A stretch of DNA of 53,021 bases from contig JALEMR010000065.1 in assembly GCA_022768245.1 (NCBI GenBank), positions 1 to 53,021 of the forward strand, read 5' to 3'. The stretch is from Oscillospiraceae bacterium. GTDB lineage: Bacteria > Bacillota > Clostridia > Oscillospirales > Ruminococcaceae. Position numbers and translations under genes: made by a program. Within the stretch, counting starts at the first letter, position 1, and the number at the start of each line of letters is the position of its first letter. Below, in pieces: positions 1 to 6,363 of the stretch. Below the pieces are notes generated by a model. It worked only from the letters and a program-made list of their open reading frames with translations, made no database searches and was not told the DNA's origin.

Positions 1-182
1 CTGACACAGTTTGTTATCCTTGTATAGGTATCATCGGTATCGGCAAGCGGCGCAGGTGTGCCGTCATCATTTACGCCGACATATATTTCTCCGCCGTCTG
101 TGTTGGCAAAGGCAATAACTTCTTTGGCAATATCATCTACATATTCACGCTTATATTCGATGCGCTCATTTTCGCTGTTCAT
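1..182 (-). CDS. AlbA_2/Schlafen-like putative DNA-binding protein, 5' part only
   Basis: The minus strand reads from an ATG at 182 off the left edge of the window, giving about 60 residues. The peptide contains IEYKREYVDDIAKEVIAFAN followed by a TDGGEIYVGVNDDG stretch. This is the usual start of an AlbA_2 (Schlafen AAA-4-like) domain, often found in RecG-like helicase C-terminal or transcription-regulator-like proteins. A GGAGG site lies 8 nt before the ATG. The gene sits alone behind a consensus promoter covered by a palindrome, so autoregulation is plausible. The rest of the protein is outside the window, so any C-terminal ATPase or winged-helix domain cannot be judged. Confidence 0.8.
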   Translation of the reverse strand, partial: MNSENERIEYKREYVDDIAKEVIAFANTDGGEIYVGVNDDGTPAPLADTDDTYTRITNCV

Positions 183-228
183 ATATCAAACCTCCGTTTT
201 GGATCCGTTTCAATGCTATTATAGTATA

Positions 229-257
229 ATTATATTCACTTTATTCACTTTTGTCAA
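229..257 (-). promoter_or_regulatory. Consensus sigma-A promoter of the AlbA_2 gene
   Basis: On the minus strand the -35 TTGACA (252-257) and the -10 TATAAT (229-234) are separated by exactly 17 bp. Both hexamers match consensus perfectly. Confidence 0.85.
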
Positions 258-274
258 GCGAATAAAGTGAATAT
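232..274. promoter_or_regulatory. Palindromic operator overlapping the AlbA_2 promoter
   Basis: A perfect 15-bp inverted repeat, ATATTCACTTTATTC (232-246) and its complement (260-274), is separated by 13 bp that contain the -35 box. A further direct copy of TTCACTTT lies at 244-251. The repeat covers part of the -10, the whole spacer and the -35, which is the geometry of a repressor site. The cognate repressor is unknown; the AlbA_2 protein itself is one candidate. Confidence 0.6.
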
Positions 275-325
275 TCATAAAATTTGAGTGAACATTGTGA
301 TATATTTTTTCTATATGAACAAATA

Positions 326-360
326 TAAAGAAATACCGACCTTTTTCAAAGTCGGCATTT
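326..360 (-). terminator. Possible second intrinsic terminator
   Basis: On the minus strand AATGCCGAC pairs with GTCGGTATT (one wobble) around a 10-nt loop and is followed by TCTTTATATTTG. It lies downstream of the stronger hairpin at 431-458 and may act as back-up insulation before the AlbA_2 promoter. The rest of 275-478 shows no coding sequence. Confidence 0.4.
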
Positions 361-426
361 CAAATAAAACAACGTAAAATCGCCCTTTTCCCGTAAGCTC
401 CTCTTGTTGTGGTGGGATTGCCTATA

Positions 427-458
427 CAAAATACCCTGCCCGAAAACGGACAGGGTAT
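427..458 (-). terminator. Intrinsic terminator of the U32-SGNH operon
   Basis: On the minus strand ATACCCTGTCC (458-448) pairs with GGGCAGGGTAT (441-431) around a short loop with one mismatch or wobble, followed by TTTTGTATAGG. It lies about 20 nt after the stop codon of the SGNH gene. Confidence 0.7.
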
Positions 459-478
459 CTTCATTGCTGTTTAAGCGC

Positions 479-1468
479 TTACTTTCTCTTCTTAGCTGTG
501 ACCGCAGCAGCAGCAAAGGCTAAGGCACCCACTGCCACGATTGCGGAAACGTCCGCATTTCCCGTGGGAACGCTTGCGTCGGCGCTGTCAGAAGCCGGAG
601 CATATGTCACCGCTTCGGAAACGGTCTCCTCTGCCGCGGGAGCGTTTGCCTGCATCGCCTCGCTAAGCATGTCATAGATAACGCCGTGTCCCGCCTTGTT
701 GGGGTGGATATCCATTTTCGATATATTGGTGTACTCCGCAGCATGACCCTTGAACTCCGAATATACGTCGATCACATAGGCTGTCTCATGCTCTGCCGCC
801 GCATTTTCTATTGCACCGTTAAGCTGCGGGAGCATGGTCTCGGCAGCGTCGGAATAAGCCTCCATGCCCTCCACGTCCTCAAAGGGGTTATACACGGTAA
901 GGATATACACGTTCACATCGGGATTCACCTCGTATATCTTATCGAGGATACCGCCGATGTTTTCCTCGGTGAGCCCGATATCAACGTTGTTCACGGCATT
1001 TATCACCGCGCCTTCGATATCTGTTTCCATTGCCTTTTCCATGAAGTCCTCCCGGGTCATGGTGCCGTCCTTGATGCCCTGCAGTATCTCGGGGTCGGAC
1101 ATCATGGACATCTGGATAGCCGTTACCATTGGCATAAGAAAATCATTTCCGCCGATAGATATAACGATATCGTCCGCATTTTCCGCTGCGGAGATAGTAT
1201 CCTCCTGGGACATTGCTTCGAGAAGCTGTGCGGAGGTCCTGCCGTCCACGGCAAGATTGGTATAGTCAGCGAAATCTGCGGAAAGACGATTTGCAAAGCT
1301 GTCTGCGGCGGAGGTATTATCTCCCGAAGCATAGCCCTCCAGCCCGTAGCCCGAGGTGATGGAATCGCCCAGCACCAGCAGGGAGCTCGTTTCCTCGGCA
1401 TAGGCATGGATCGATGACATTGACAGAACTGCGGCGGATAACATAATTGAAGCGGCTTTTTTGTTCAT
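479..1468 (-). CDS. Secreted SGNH/GDSL hydrolase with C-terminal TGN/KKRK anchor-like tail
   Basis: This 329-residue protein is a GDSL/SGNH-fold esterase or lipase by motif. Residues 34-37 read GDSI (nucleophile Ser36), residues 106-109 are GGND (oxyanion Gly/Asn), and DIHP at 253-256 supplies the Asp/His pair. Residues 1-24 form a signal peptide ending AYA. The C-terminus has a Ser/Ala/Glu-rich linker (about 275-300), then VPTGNADV, an Ala/Val membrane stretch and KKRK. This resembles a sortase-type or membrane-retention tail but lacks a canonical LPxTG. Substrate is unknown; an acyl or acetyl ester is likely. The gene starts 15 nt after the U32 stop, so the two are probably co-transcribed. 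The AAAGGAAA ribosome site supports this ATG. Confidence 0.85.
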   Translation of the reverse strand: MNKKAASIMLSAAVLSMSSIHAYAEETSSLLVLGDSITSGYGLEGYASGDNTSAADSFANRLSADFADYTNLAVDGRTSAQLLEAMSQEDTISAAENADDIVISIGGNDFLMPMVTAIQMSMMSDPEILQGIKDGTMTREDFMEKAMETDIEGAVINAVNNVDIGLTEENIGGILDKIYEVNPDVNVYILTVYNPFEDVEGMEAYSDAAETMLPQLNGAIENAAAEHETAYVIDVYSEFKGHAAEYTNISKMDIHPNKAGHGVIYDMLSEAMQANAPAAEETVSEAVTYAPASDSADASVPTGNADVSAIVAVGALAFAAAAVTAKKRK

Positions 1469-1482
1469 AGCAATTTCCTTTC

Positions 1483-2715
1483 TTATCGCTGTATTCTTAT
1501 GATAGAATTGCGGGGGTATTCCTTTCCTACGGGGGCGGGCATGGAGAATCTCATTGCCGCGTGGCAGGTGTTCTCAATGGGAGCGCCCTCTTCATCGCGG
1601 AGGTCGGTGACGGTCACCGTATCGAATTCCCGTCCCGGAGCCATTATCTCAACCTCGTCACCAAGGGAGAATTTATTCTTCTGAACGCAGTAAATGCGGC
1701 CGTCACGGGTCTCCTCCACCATAGCGGCAGCGTCGTATTCGCGGATATATCCGCTGTCGGCGTAATACTGGCTTTCTTCGGGACGTCCGTAGAAAAATCC
1801 CGTGCAGTAGCTGCGGTGGCTTATCTTGAAAACTTCATTGCGCAGCCACTCGGGGAGAGTGAAATTATCGGGGTCCTTTTTGAGGATATCCGCCGCCATG
1901 CGGTAAGCGTTGGTCACCACGGAGACATAGTATGCGGACTTTGCACGGCCCTCTATCTTAAGGCTCATAACGCCTGCCTTTACCACGTCGTCGATATGGT
2001 CAAGCATGCACATATCCTTTGAATTGAGGATATATGTGCCCTTTTCGTCCTCGAAAATGGGGAAATACATTCCGTCCCGCTTTTCCTCCATGAGGTAATA
2101 GCCCCAGCGGCAGGGCTGTGCGCACTGTCCGCGGTTGGGGTCGCGGGCGGTGAGATACTGGCTAAGCAGACATCTTCCCGAAAAGGAAACGCACATCGCT
2201 CCGTGAACGAATGCCTCGATATCCAGCTCTGCGGGAGTTTTCGCGCGTATCTCCGCGATCTCCTCCAGTGAAAGCTCGCGGGCGAGAACTACCCGCTTTG
2301 CGCCCATATTGTAAAGCTCATTGGCGGAGGCGTAGTTGACTATCCCCGTCTGAGTGGACATGTGTATCTCCATATCGGGAGCATATTTCTTTATCATTGC
2401 AAGCAGTCCCAGATCGGCAACGATAAGCGCGTCAACGCCCGCAGCAACGGCTTCCTCAATATACTGACGGAAGCAGTCCACCTCGTCGTTTCGGGGCAGG
2501 ATATTGCAGGTCAGGTATACCTTGACATTTTTCAGATGAGCCTTATCCACGGCAGCCTTGAGCTGCTCATAGGAGAAATTCTTCGGACCGGCTCTCATGC
2601 CGAAGGTCTCCCGTCCGAGATAGACCGCGTCCGCTCCGTAATCGAGAGCGGCGTCAAAGCATTCCGTATCTCCCGCAGGAGCGAGTATTTCAATATTGCT
2701 GTATTTATTATCCAT
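1483..2715 (-). CDS. U32 family peptidase-like protein (YegQ/YrrO, tRNA hydroxylation TrhP-type)
   Basis: This 410-residue protein begins with ILAPAGDTECFDAALDYGAD, the typical opening of the U32 TIM-barrel-like family. It carries the family signature EAFVHGAMCVSFSGRCLLSQ at about 165-185 and a later LKIEGR motif. The length fits the YegQ/YrrO group, which is now linked to 5-hydroxyuridine formation at the tRNA wobble position rather than to proteolysis; that role is transferred from the family, not shown here. AAAGGAAA precedes the ATG. It is the first gene of an operon with the SGNH hydrolase, behind a consensus promoter at 2749-2777. Two more U32-type genes occur in this window (16,809 and 24,216). 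Confidence 0.88.
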   Translation of the reverse strand: MDNKYSNIEILAPAGDTECFDAALDYGADAVYLGRETFGMRAGPKNFSYEQLKAAVDKAHLKNVKVYLTCNILPRNDEVDCFRQYIEEAVAAGVDALIVADLGLLAMIKKYAPDMEIHMSTQTGIVNYASANELYNMGAKRVVLARELSLEEIAEIRAKTPAELDIEAFVHGAMCVSFSGRCLLSQYLTARDPNRGQCAQPCRWGYYLMEEKRDGMYFPIFEDEKGTYILNSKDMCMLDHIDDVVKAGVMSLKIEGRAKSAYYVSVVTNAYRMAADILKKDPDNFTLPEWLRNEVFKISHRSYCTGFFYGRPEESQYYADSGYIREYDAAAMVEETRDGRIYCVQKNKFSLGDEVEIMAPGREFDTVTVTDLRDEEGAPIENTCHAAMRFSMPAPVGKEYPRNSIIRIQR

Positions 2716-2748
2716 AGTATTTCCTTTTTGATTATTATTATAAAAAAT

Positions 2749-2777
2749 ATTTTAGCACTTTTTGGGCGCGGTGTCAA
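2749..2777 (-). promoter_or_regulatory. Promoter of the U32-SGNH operon
   Basis: On the minus strand TTGACA (2772-2777), a 17-bp spacer and TAAAAT (2749-2754) lie about 35 nt before the U32 start codon. Confidence 0.8.
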
Positions 2778-2902
2778 GAGAGTTTTGTCGAAAATACGCA
2801 AAAGTATCCGCCGCCTATCCGCTGTACAGCCACGTCACAAAAAAAGAACGGGAGAAGATAGCTCCCGAGATGATACGTCTTACCGACGAGCTGATGAAAT
2901 AG
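2771..2902 (+). pseudogene. Possible C-terminal gene remnant (43 codons)
   Basis: The plus strand between the U32 promoter and a bidirectional hairpin has an open frame ending TAG at 2902. It reads YSHVTKKEREKIAPEMIRL followed by TDELMK, which looks like a real amphipathic protein end rather than random translation. There is no start codon with a ribosome site, and the only upstream GTG overlaps the -35 box of the opposite promoter. I do not recognise the family. A decayed gene end is the best guess; chance is possible. Confidence 0.25.
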
Positions 2903-2904
2903 AA

Positions 2905-2945
2905 AGACGTGCCGCTGTGATGACGGCACGTCTGCCTGCTTTTTA
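2905..2945. terminator. Bidirectional hairpin terminator
   Basis: AGACGTGCCG (2905-2914) and CGGCACGTCT (2924-2933) form a perfect 10-bp stem. The plus strand continues into GCCTGCTTTTT and the minus strand into TTTCTATTTC, so it can end the minus-strand putP transcript and any plus-strand transcript from the left. Confidence 0.6.
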
Positions 2946-2965
2946 ACGTGACATGAAAAATGATA

Positions 2966-4492
2966 TTATTCGATAGCCTTAGCCTTTTCGAATATCTCCT
3001 TGACCTCGTCAGAGGGCTCCTTGTCGATGAGAGATACGATAACGGTAACGATAATGGAAAGGATAAAGCCCGGAACGATGGAGTACATCACTCCGCCCAG
3101 ATGAAGGATATTATCCCACAGGATCACCGTGCCTGCGCCTGTGATGATGCCCGCAACAGTTCCCTTGAGGGTAAGTCTCTTCCAGTAGAGGGAGAGCAGT
3201 ATCGCAGGTCCGAAGGCTGCGCCGAAGCCTGCCCATGCGTTGGAAACTATGCCCATAATGGAATCCTTGGGGTCAAGGGCGAGTATGCAGGCAATGACCG
3301 AGATGACCATAACAGAGCCGCGGCTCACCCACATGAGAGTCTTGTCAGAAACGTCCTTCTTGACAACTACCTTGAAGAAGTCGTTTGCCACTGCCGAAGC
3401 AGTTACCAGCAGCTGGCTGTCAGCCGTACTCATGATAGAAGCCAGCACCGCCGAAAGCAGAATGCCCGCAATAACTCCCGGGAACAGCATTTTTACTACC
3501 TTTATGAAGATAAGCTCCTGCTCAGCCGAGCCCAGATATATCCCCTGTGAATCAAGGTAAACTCTTCCGAGGATACCGATAAGAACAGCTGCTCCCAGAG
3601 AGATGATTACCCAGATGATAGCGATAATAGCGGATTTCTTTACGCTCTTTGCGTCCTTGATAGCCATGAAGCGCACAAGGATATGAGGCATTCCGAAATA
3701 GCCCAGCGCCCATGCAAGGTCGCTGATTATGCCGGTGGCGCTTCTGTTTTCGAACAGCGAAGCGAAGCCTGCGGTGCTCTGACCCTCTTCAACGATCTTT
3801 GCAGTATTTGCGATCATATCGGGGCTGAAATTGTCAATGGAGCAGATAAGCGTAATGGGCACAGCTGCGATAGCGATTATCATAAGCAGACCCTGTATGA
3901 AGTCGGTCCATGCAACGGCATTGAATCCGCCCATAAATGTGTAGGAAACGATGATAAGCGCCGAGATGATGACCGCAGCCTTGGTATAGGTCTCGTTGGT
4001 GCTGTCTATGTTGAACACAACCTGGAAGAGCTTTCCGCCCGAAACGAATGCCGAAGTGGTATACACCAGGAAGAATATGAAAATCACCACAGCGCATACA
4101 AGGCGCACTATAGGACTGTCCGCCTTGAATCGGTTCTGGAGGTACTGGGGAATGGTGATGGAATTGCCCGCCGCCTCGGTGAAGCGTCTTAAGGGCTTAG
4201 CCACGAATGCCCAGTTCAGTATAGTGCCTATGGCAAGACCGATAGCTATCCAGTAGTTGCCCATGCCCGTTGCATAAGCTGCGCCGGGAAGACCCATAAG
4301 TATCCAGCCGCTCATATCGGAGGCCTGTGCGGACATTGCCGTCACCCAGCTGTTGAGACCTCTTCCCGCGAGGAAGTAGTCGCTTATTTTTTTGCTTTTG
4401 TTAGAAAAGTAGAAGCCGATGCCCAGCATAATCAGCAGATAGACCACAAAGGCTACCAGCACGGGAACGTCTGCATTTGCGAAAAACCCCAT
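2966..4492 (-). CDS. putP: Sodium/proline symporter PutP
   Basis: This 508-residue inner-membrane protein belongs to the sodium:solute symporter family and fits PutP in length (about 500). It shows the early motif SGWILMGLPGAAYATGMG, a TM-rich body of roughly 13 helices, and ASIMSTADSQLLVTASAVAN in the Na+-binding region (about residues 350-370). PutP imports L-proline with Na+. The first segment begins right after a short periplasmic-side start, as usual for the family, and an AAAGGATG ribosome site precedes the ATG. The gene stands alone, with a hairpin downstream (2905-2945). A TATAAT lies upstream near 4540 but its -35 is weak. Confidence 0.92.
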   Translation of the reverse strand: MGFFANADVPVLVAFVVYLLIMLGIGFYFSNKSKKISDYFLAGRGLNSWVTAMSAQASDMSGWILMGLPGAAYATGMGNYWIAIGLAIGTILNWAFVAKPLRRFTEAAGNSITIPQYLQNRFKADSPIVRLVCAVVIFIFFLVYTTSAFVSGGKLFQVVFNIDSTNETYTKAAVIISALIIVSYTFMGGFNAVAWTDFIQGLLMIIAIAAVPITLICSIDNFSPDMIANTAKIVEEGQSTAGFASLFENRSATGIISDLAWALGYFGMPHILVRFMAIKDAKSVKKSAIIAIIWVIISLGAAVLIGILGRVYLDSQGIYLGSAEQELIFIKVVKMLFPGVIAGILLSAVLASIMSTADSQLLVTASAVANDFFKVVVKKDVSDKTLMWVSRGSVMVISVIACILALDPKDSIMGIVSNAWAGFGAAFGPAILLSLYWKRLTLKGTVAGIITGAGTVILWDNILHLGGVMYSIVPGFILSIIVTVIVSLIDKEPSDEVKEIFEKAKAIE

Positions 4493-4610
4493 TTAATTAA
4501 CCATCCTTTGCATTTATAATTTAATAGTGTATTTTAATATTATACTACATTTTCTCCCTTAATGTGTGAACATACGGTTAATTATGGGGGGTGTTGCTGA
4601 AATTCCGGGC

Positions 4611-4652
4611 TTGACAGCGATGAAAAAATGCGTTATTATATTATTAATAATA
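4611..4652 (+). promoter_or_regulatory. Promoter and palindromic operator of the toxin-antitoxin pair
   Basis: TTGACA (4611-4616), a 17-bp spacer and TATTAT (4634-4639) form a good sigma-A promoter. A perfect 14-bp palindrome TATTATTAATAATA (4639-4652) starts at the end of the -10 and covers the expected start site. Type II antitoxins usually bind such a site, so this is a likely autorepression operator. Confidence 0.65.
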
Positions 4653-4668
4653 ATGGGGAGGTATTTTT

Positions 4669-4887
4669 ATGAGTACAAAAGAGCTCGCATATACATTAAT
4701 TGACAGTATGACCGAAGCACAGCTTCAAGCACTTGTTAATTTTATCAAAAGCTTTTCTTTAGGCTTGGATGAGACCCCGAACGCTGAAACCATTGCGGTA
4801 ATTAACGATGTTAATAACGGAAAAAATCTAATCGGTCCGTTTTCGTCCGTTGAAGAGCTTATGGAGGACCTAAATGCTGACGATTAA
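4669..4887 (+). CDS. Putative type II antitoxin partner of the YafQ-like toxin
   Basis: This 72-residue acidic protein lies directly upstream of, and overlaps by 14 nt, a clear YafQ-type toxin, which identifies it by position. The N-terminal half (about residues 5-32) is helical and the C-terminus is acidic and probably disordered (EELMEDLNADD), as expected for the toxin-wrapping part of an antitoxin. It is not an obvious RelB/DinJ or ParD by sequence. A GGGGAGG ribosome site precedes the ATG. It should neutralise the toxin and may repress the operon through the palindrome at 4639-4652; whether it has a DNA-binding fold cannot be told. Confidence 0.7.
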   Translation: MSTKELAYTLIDSMTEAQLQALVNFIKSFSLGLDETPNAETIAVINDVNNGKNLIGPFSSVEELMEDLNADD

Positions 4888-5152
4888 GTACCATAGTTCT
4901 TTCAAAAAAGACTACAAGCGTATAGTAAAGCGTGGATATGATATAAAACAATTTGAAAAGGTTCTTAATATTCTGGTCAACAAAGAATCTTTACCCCAAA
5001 TATATCGTGACCACGAGCTTTCCGGAAATTGGAAGGGTTGCAGAGAATGCCATATACAGCCCGACTGGCTTCTGATCTATAAAATTGAGAATGACGTTCT
5101 GACTTTAACATTATTTAGAACAGGAACTCACAGCGACCTGTTCGATAAATGA
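4874..5152 (+). CDS. yafQ: YafQ-like mRNA interferase toxin (RelE superfamily)
   Basis: This 92-residue protein matches the YafQ branch of the RelE/ParE toxins, ribosome-dependent mRNA endonucleases. Residues known as functional in E. coli YafQ are all visible here: His47, His60, Asp64, His86 and Phe90, in the contexts RDHELSGNWKG, ECHIQPDWLLIY and TGTHSDLF. The ATG lies inside the antitoxin gene (14-nt overlap), giving translational coupling. The length is normal and no residue is missing, so the toxin should be active. A hairpin follows at 5167-5194. Confidence 0.92.
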   Translation: MLTIKYHSSFKKDYKRIVKRGYDIKQFEKVLNILVNKESLPQIYRDHELSGNWKGCRECHIQPDWLLIYKIENDVLTLTLFRTGTHSDLFDK

Positions 5153-5166
5153 TCACCTGTTAAAAA

Positions 5167-5205
5167 TGACGGCAGACTATAATGTCCGCCGTCATTTCTG
5201 TGTTT
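5167..5205 (+). terminator. Intrinsic terminator of the toxin-antitoxin operon
   Basis: TGACGGC (5167-5173) pairs with GCCGTCA (5188-5194), with a further 3-bp inner stem, followed by TTTCTGTGTTT. Confidence 0.65.
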
Positions 5206-5224
5206 CATCATATTGTATATCAGG

Positions 5225-5884
5225 TCAATACTTCAGCGATATCTTATAGCTTACGATAAGATCGGCAATTATCATCGCAAAGAAGATAACCCCCGAAAGC
5301 ACCATGCACACCCAGCCCTTTGTGAACAGGGCGAGAATGAATATCACCGCTCCCGCTGTCATCATGGATATTCCCGCGATGCGCTGGGATATCTTCCAGA
5401 TCTCCTCGTTTTTCATGGTCCAGGAGGTGCGGAAGCCTATTGCCCCGTTCATGCGAAGCTTCGGCATATAATTTCCCAGGAAGATAAAAAGCAGCCCCAT
5501 TATTCCGAACTCCAGCGAGTAAAAGTCCGCCTCGTCCGAAAGAGTGTTCACATTCTTATAGGCATTGTACAGGAAAATATACGTCATGGCATTGAACAGC
5601 ACAAGCACGCACACTCCCGCTATCAGCGTGACCTTTTCGTTGTTGCTGCCCGACTGTTCCTTTTTCGCGGCAAGCCTTGCCATGCCAAGCATGAACAGTC
5701 CCATAAGCAGATTCGCCCCGGGCATTATCAGCATTTCGTACTTGCTGCCCCAGCGGTCCACAGCGCCTCCTGCGCCATAATGTGCGGGGATATCGTCAGG
5801 GAGTATCTGCAGTGCTGTTGCCGTCACCGCAAAGGGCAATAGTATCAGGATAATGTAAGCCGCTTTCATTGCTTTGCTTTTCAT
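5225..5884 (-). CDS. SdpI-like (DUF1648 plus SdpI family) membrane protein
   Basis: This 219-residue polytopic protein has an N-terminal DUF1648-type segment (IPAHYGAGGAVDRWGSK, about residues 32-48) and a later SdpI-type segment (AIGFRTSWTMKNEEIWKISQ, about 148-167). In Bacillus subtilis, SdpI gives immunity to the cannibalism toxin SdpC and also sequesters the repressor SdpR. The upstream ArsR-type gene fits SdpR. GGAGG sits 8 nt before this ATG, so the start is firm. That means the regulator frame runs 89 nt into this gene. No SdpC-like toxin gene is nearby, so it is either orphan immunity or a stress-responsive membrane sensor. Confidence 0.82.
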   Translation of the reverse strand: MKSKAMKAAYIILILLPFAVTATALQILPDDIPAHYGAGGAVDRWGSKYEMLIMPGANLLMGLFMLGMARLAAKKEQSGSNNEKVTLIAGVCVLVLFNAMTYIFLYNAYKNVNTLSDEADFYSLEFGIMGLLFIFLGNYMPKLRMNGAIGFRTSWTMKNEEIWKISQRIAGISMMTAGAVIFILALFTKGWVCMVLSGVIFFAMIIADLIVSYKISLKY

Positions 5885-6152
5885 TGATGTTTCCTCCTTT
5901 TAAGCCGTCGAGCCATATAGCCACCTCGTCCAGCACAGACAGGTCAAGCTCATAGTATATGAAGTTCTTGTATTTTGTCTCGTAGATTATCTCCGCCCTT
6001 TTCAGTTTTGAAAGATGATAGGACAGCGCCTGCGGAGACATCTCCAGCGCCGCCGCCAGGTCTCCCGAGCTTATCTTCCCCTCCTTGAGCCTGTAGATTA
6101 TCTTCCTTGCAGTTTCGTCCGCAAGAGCGGAAAGTATCTCATTTACACCCAA
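5796..6152 (-). CDS. ArsR-family repressor, SdpR-like
   Basis: The 118-residue product is a winged-helix ArsR protein: ILSALADETARKIIYRL leads into a helix-turn-helix with MSPQALSYHLSKLKRAEII (about residues 38-56). No metal-binding cysteines are seen, which matches SdpR rather than metal sensors. Homologous domains normally end near DEVAIWLDGLKG (about residue 84). Here about 30 more residues are encoded in a frame that overlaps the sdpI-like start by 89 nt, so the tail may be an accident of a lost stop. The start is TTG with GAGGG 7 nt upstream; no in-frame ATG is available. Confidence 0.82.
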   Translation of the reverse strand: MGVNEILSALADETARKIIYRLKEGKISSGDLAAALEMSPQALSYHLSKLKRAEIIYETKYKNFIYYELDLSVLDEVAIWLDGLKGGNINEKQSNESGLHYPDTIALCGDGNSTADTP

Positions 6153-6166
6153 AGTATCGCCCTCTT

Positions 6167-6192
6167 TCTATTTAAAATTTTCTTTAAATAGA
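6167..6192. promoter_or_regulatory. Operator-like inverted repeat before the SdpR-like gene
   Basis: A perfect 10-bp inverted repeat TCTATTTAAA (6167-6176) / TTTAAATAGA (6183-6192) with a 6-bp centre lies between the -10 box and the start codon. ArsR-family repressors bind such AT-rich palindromes; a degenerate second copy is visible at about 6221-6247. Confidence 0.6.
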
Positions 6193-6220
6193 TTATAGCA
6201 CGATCCTCCTTACTTGTCAA
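6192..6220 (-). promoter_or_regulatory. Promoter of the SdpR/SdpI-like operon
   Basis: Minus-strand TTGACA (6215-6220), 17-bp spacer and TATAAT (6192-6197): a perfect consensus. Confidence 0.82.
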
Positions 6221-6269
6221 TATCTATTTCAAAAATATTTTAAATATACTGATTTGTATGAATTGATTA

Positions 6270-6298
6270 TTGACATCTCCCCCGAAACGCGGTATAAT
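6270..6298 (+). promoter_or_regulatory. Promoter of the glutamine amidotransferase-like gene
   Basis: TTGACA (6270-6275), a 17-bp spacer and TATAAT (6293-6298), a perfect consensus, diverging from the SdpR/SdpI-like operon. Confidence 0.82.
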
Positions 6299-6301
6299 AC
6301 T

Positions 6302-6343
6302 AAAAGGACAAAGAGGTTCGCAGGAATTTCTTTGTCCTTTTTT
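6302..6343 (+). terminator. Terminator-like hairpin at the very 5' end of the leader
   Basis: AAAAGGACAAAGA (6302-6314) and TCTTTGTCCTTTT (6329-6341) form a perfect 13-bp stem with a 14-nt loop, ending in a run of six T. Transcription from the promoter at 6270-6298 should start near 6305, so the hairpin is the first thing transcribed, about 20 nt before the start codon at 6364. It may act as an attenuator or as a 5' stabilising stem; being so close to the start site, normal termination is uncertain. Confidence 0.5.
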
Positions 6344-6363
6344 GTTGTGAAAGGAAGATATTT

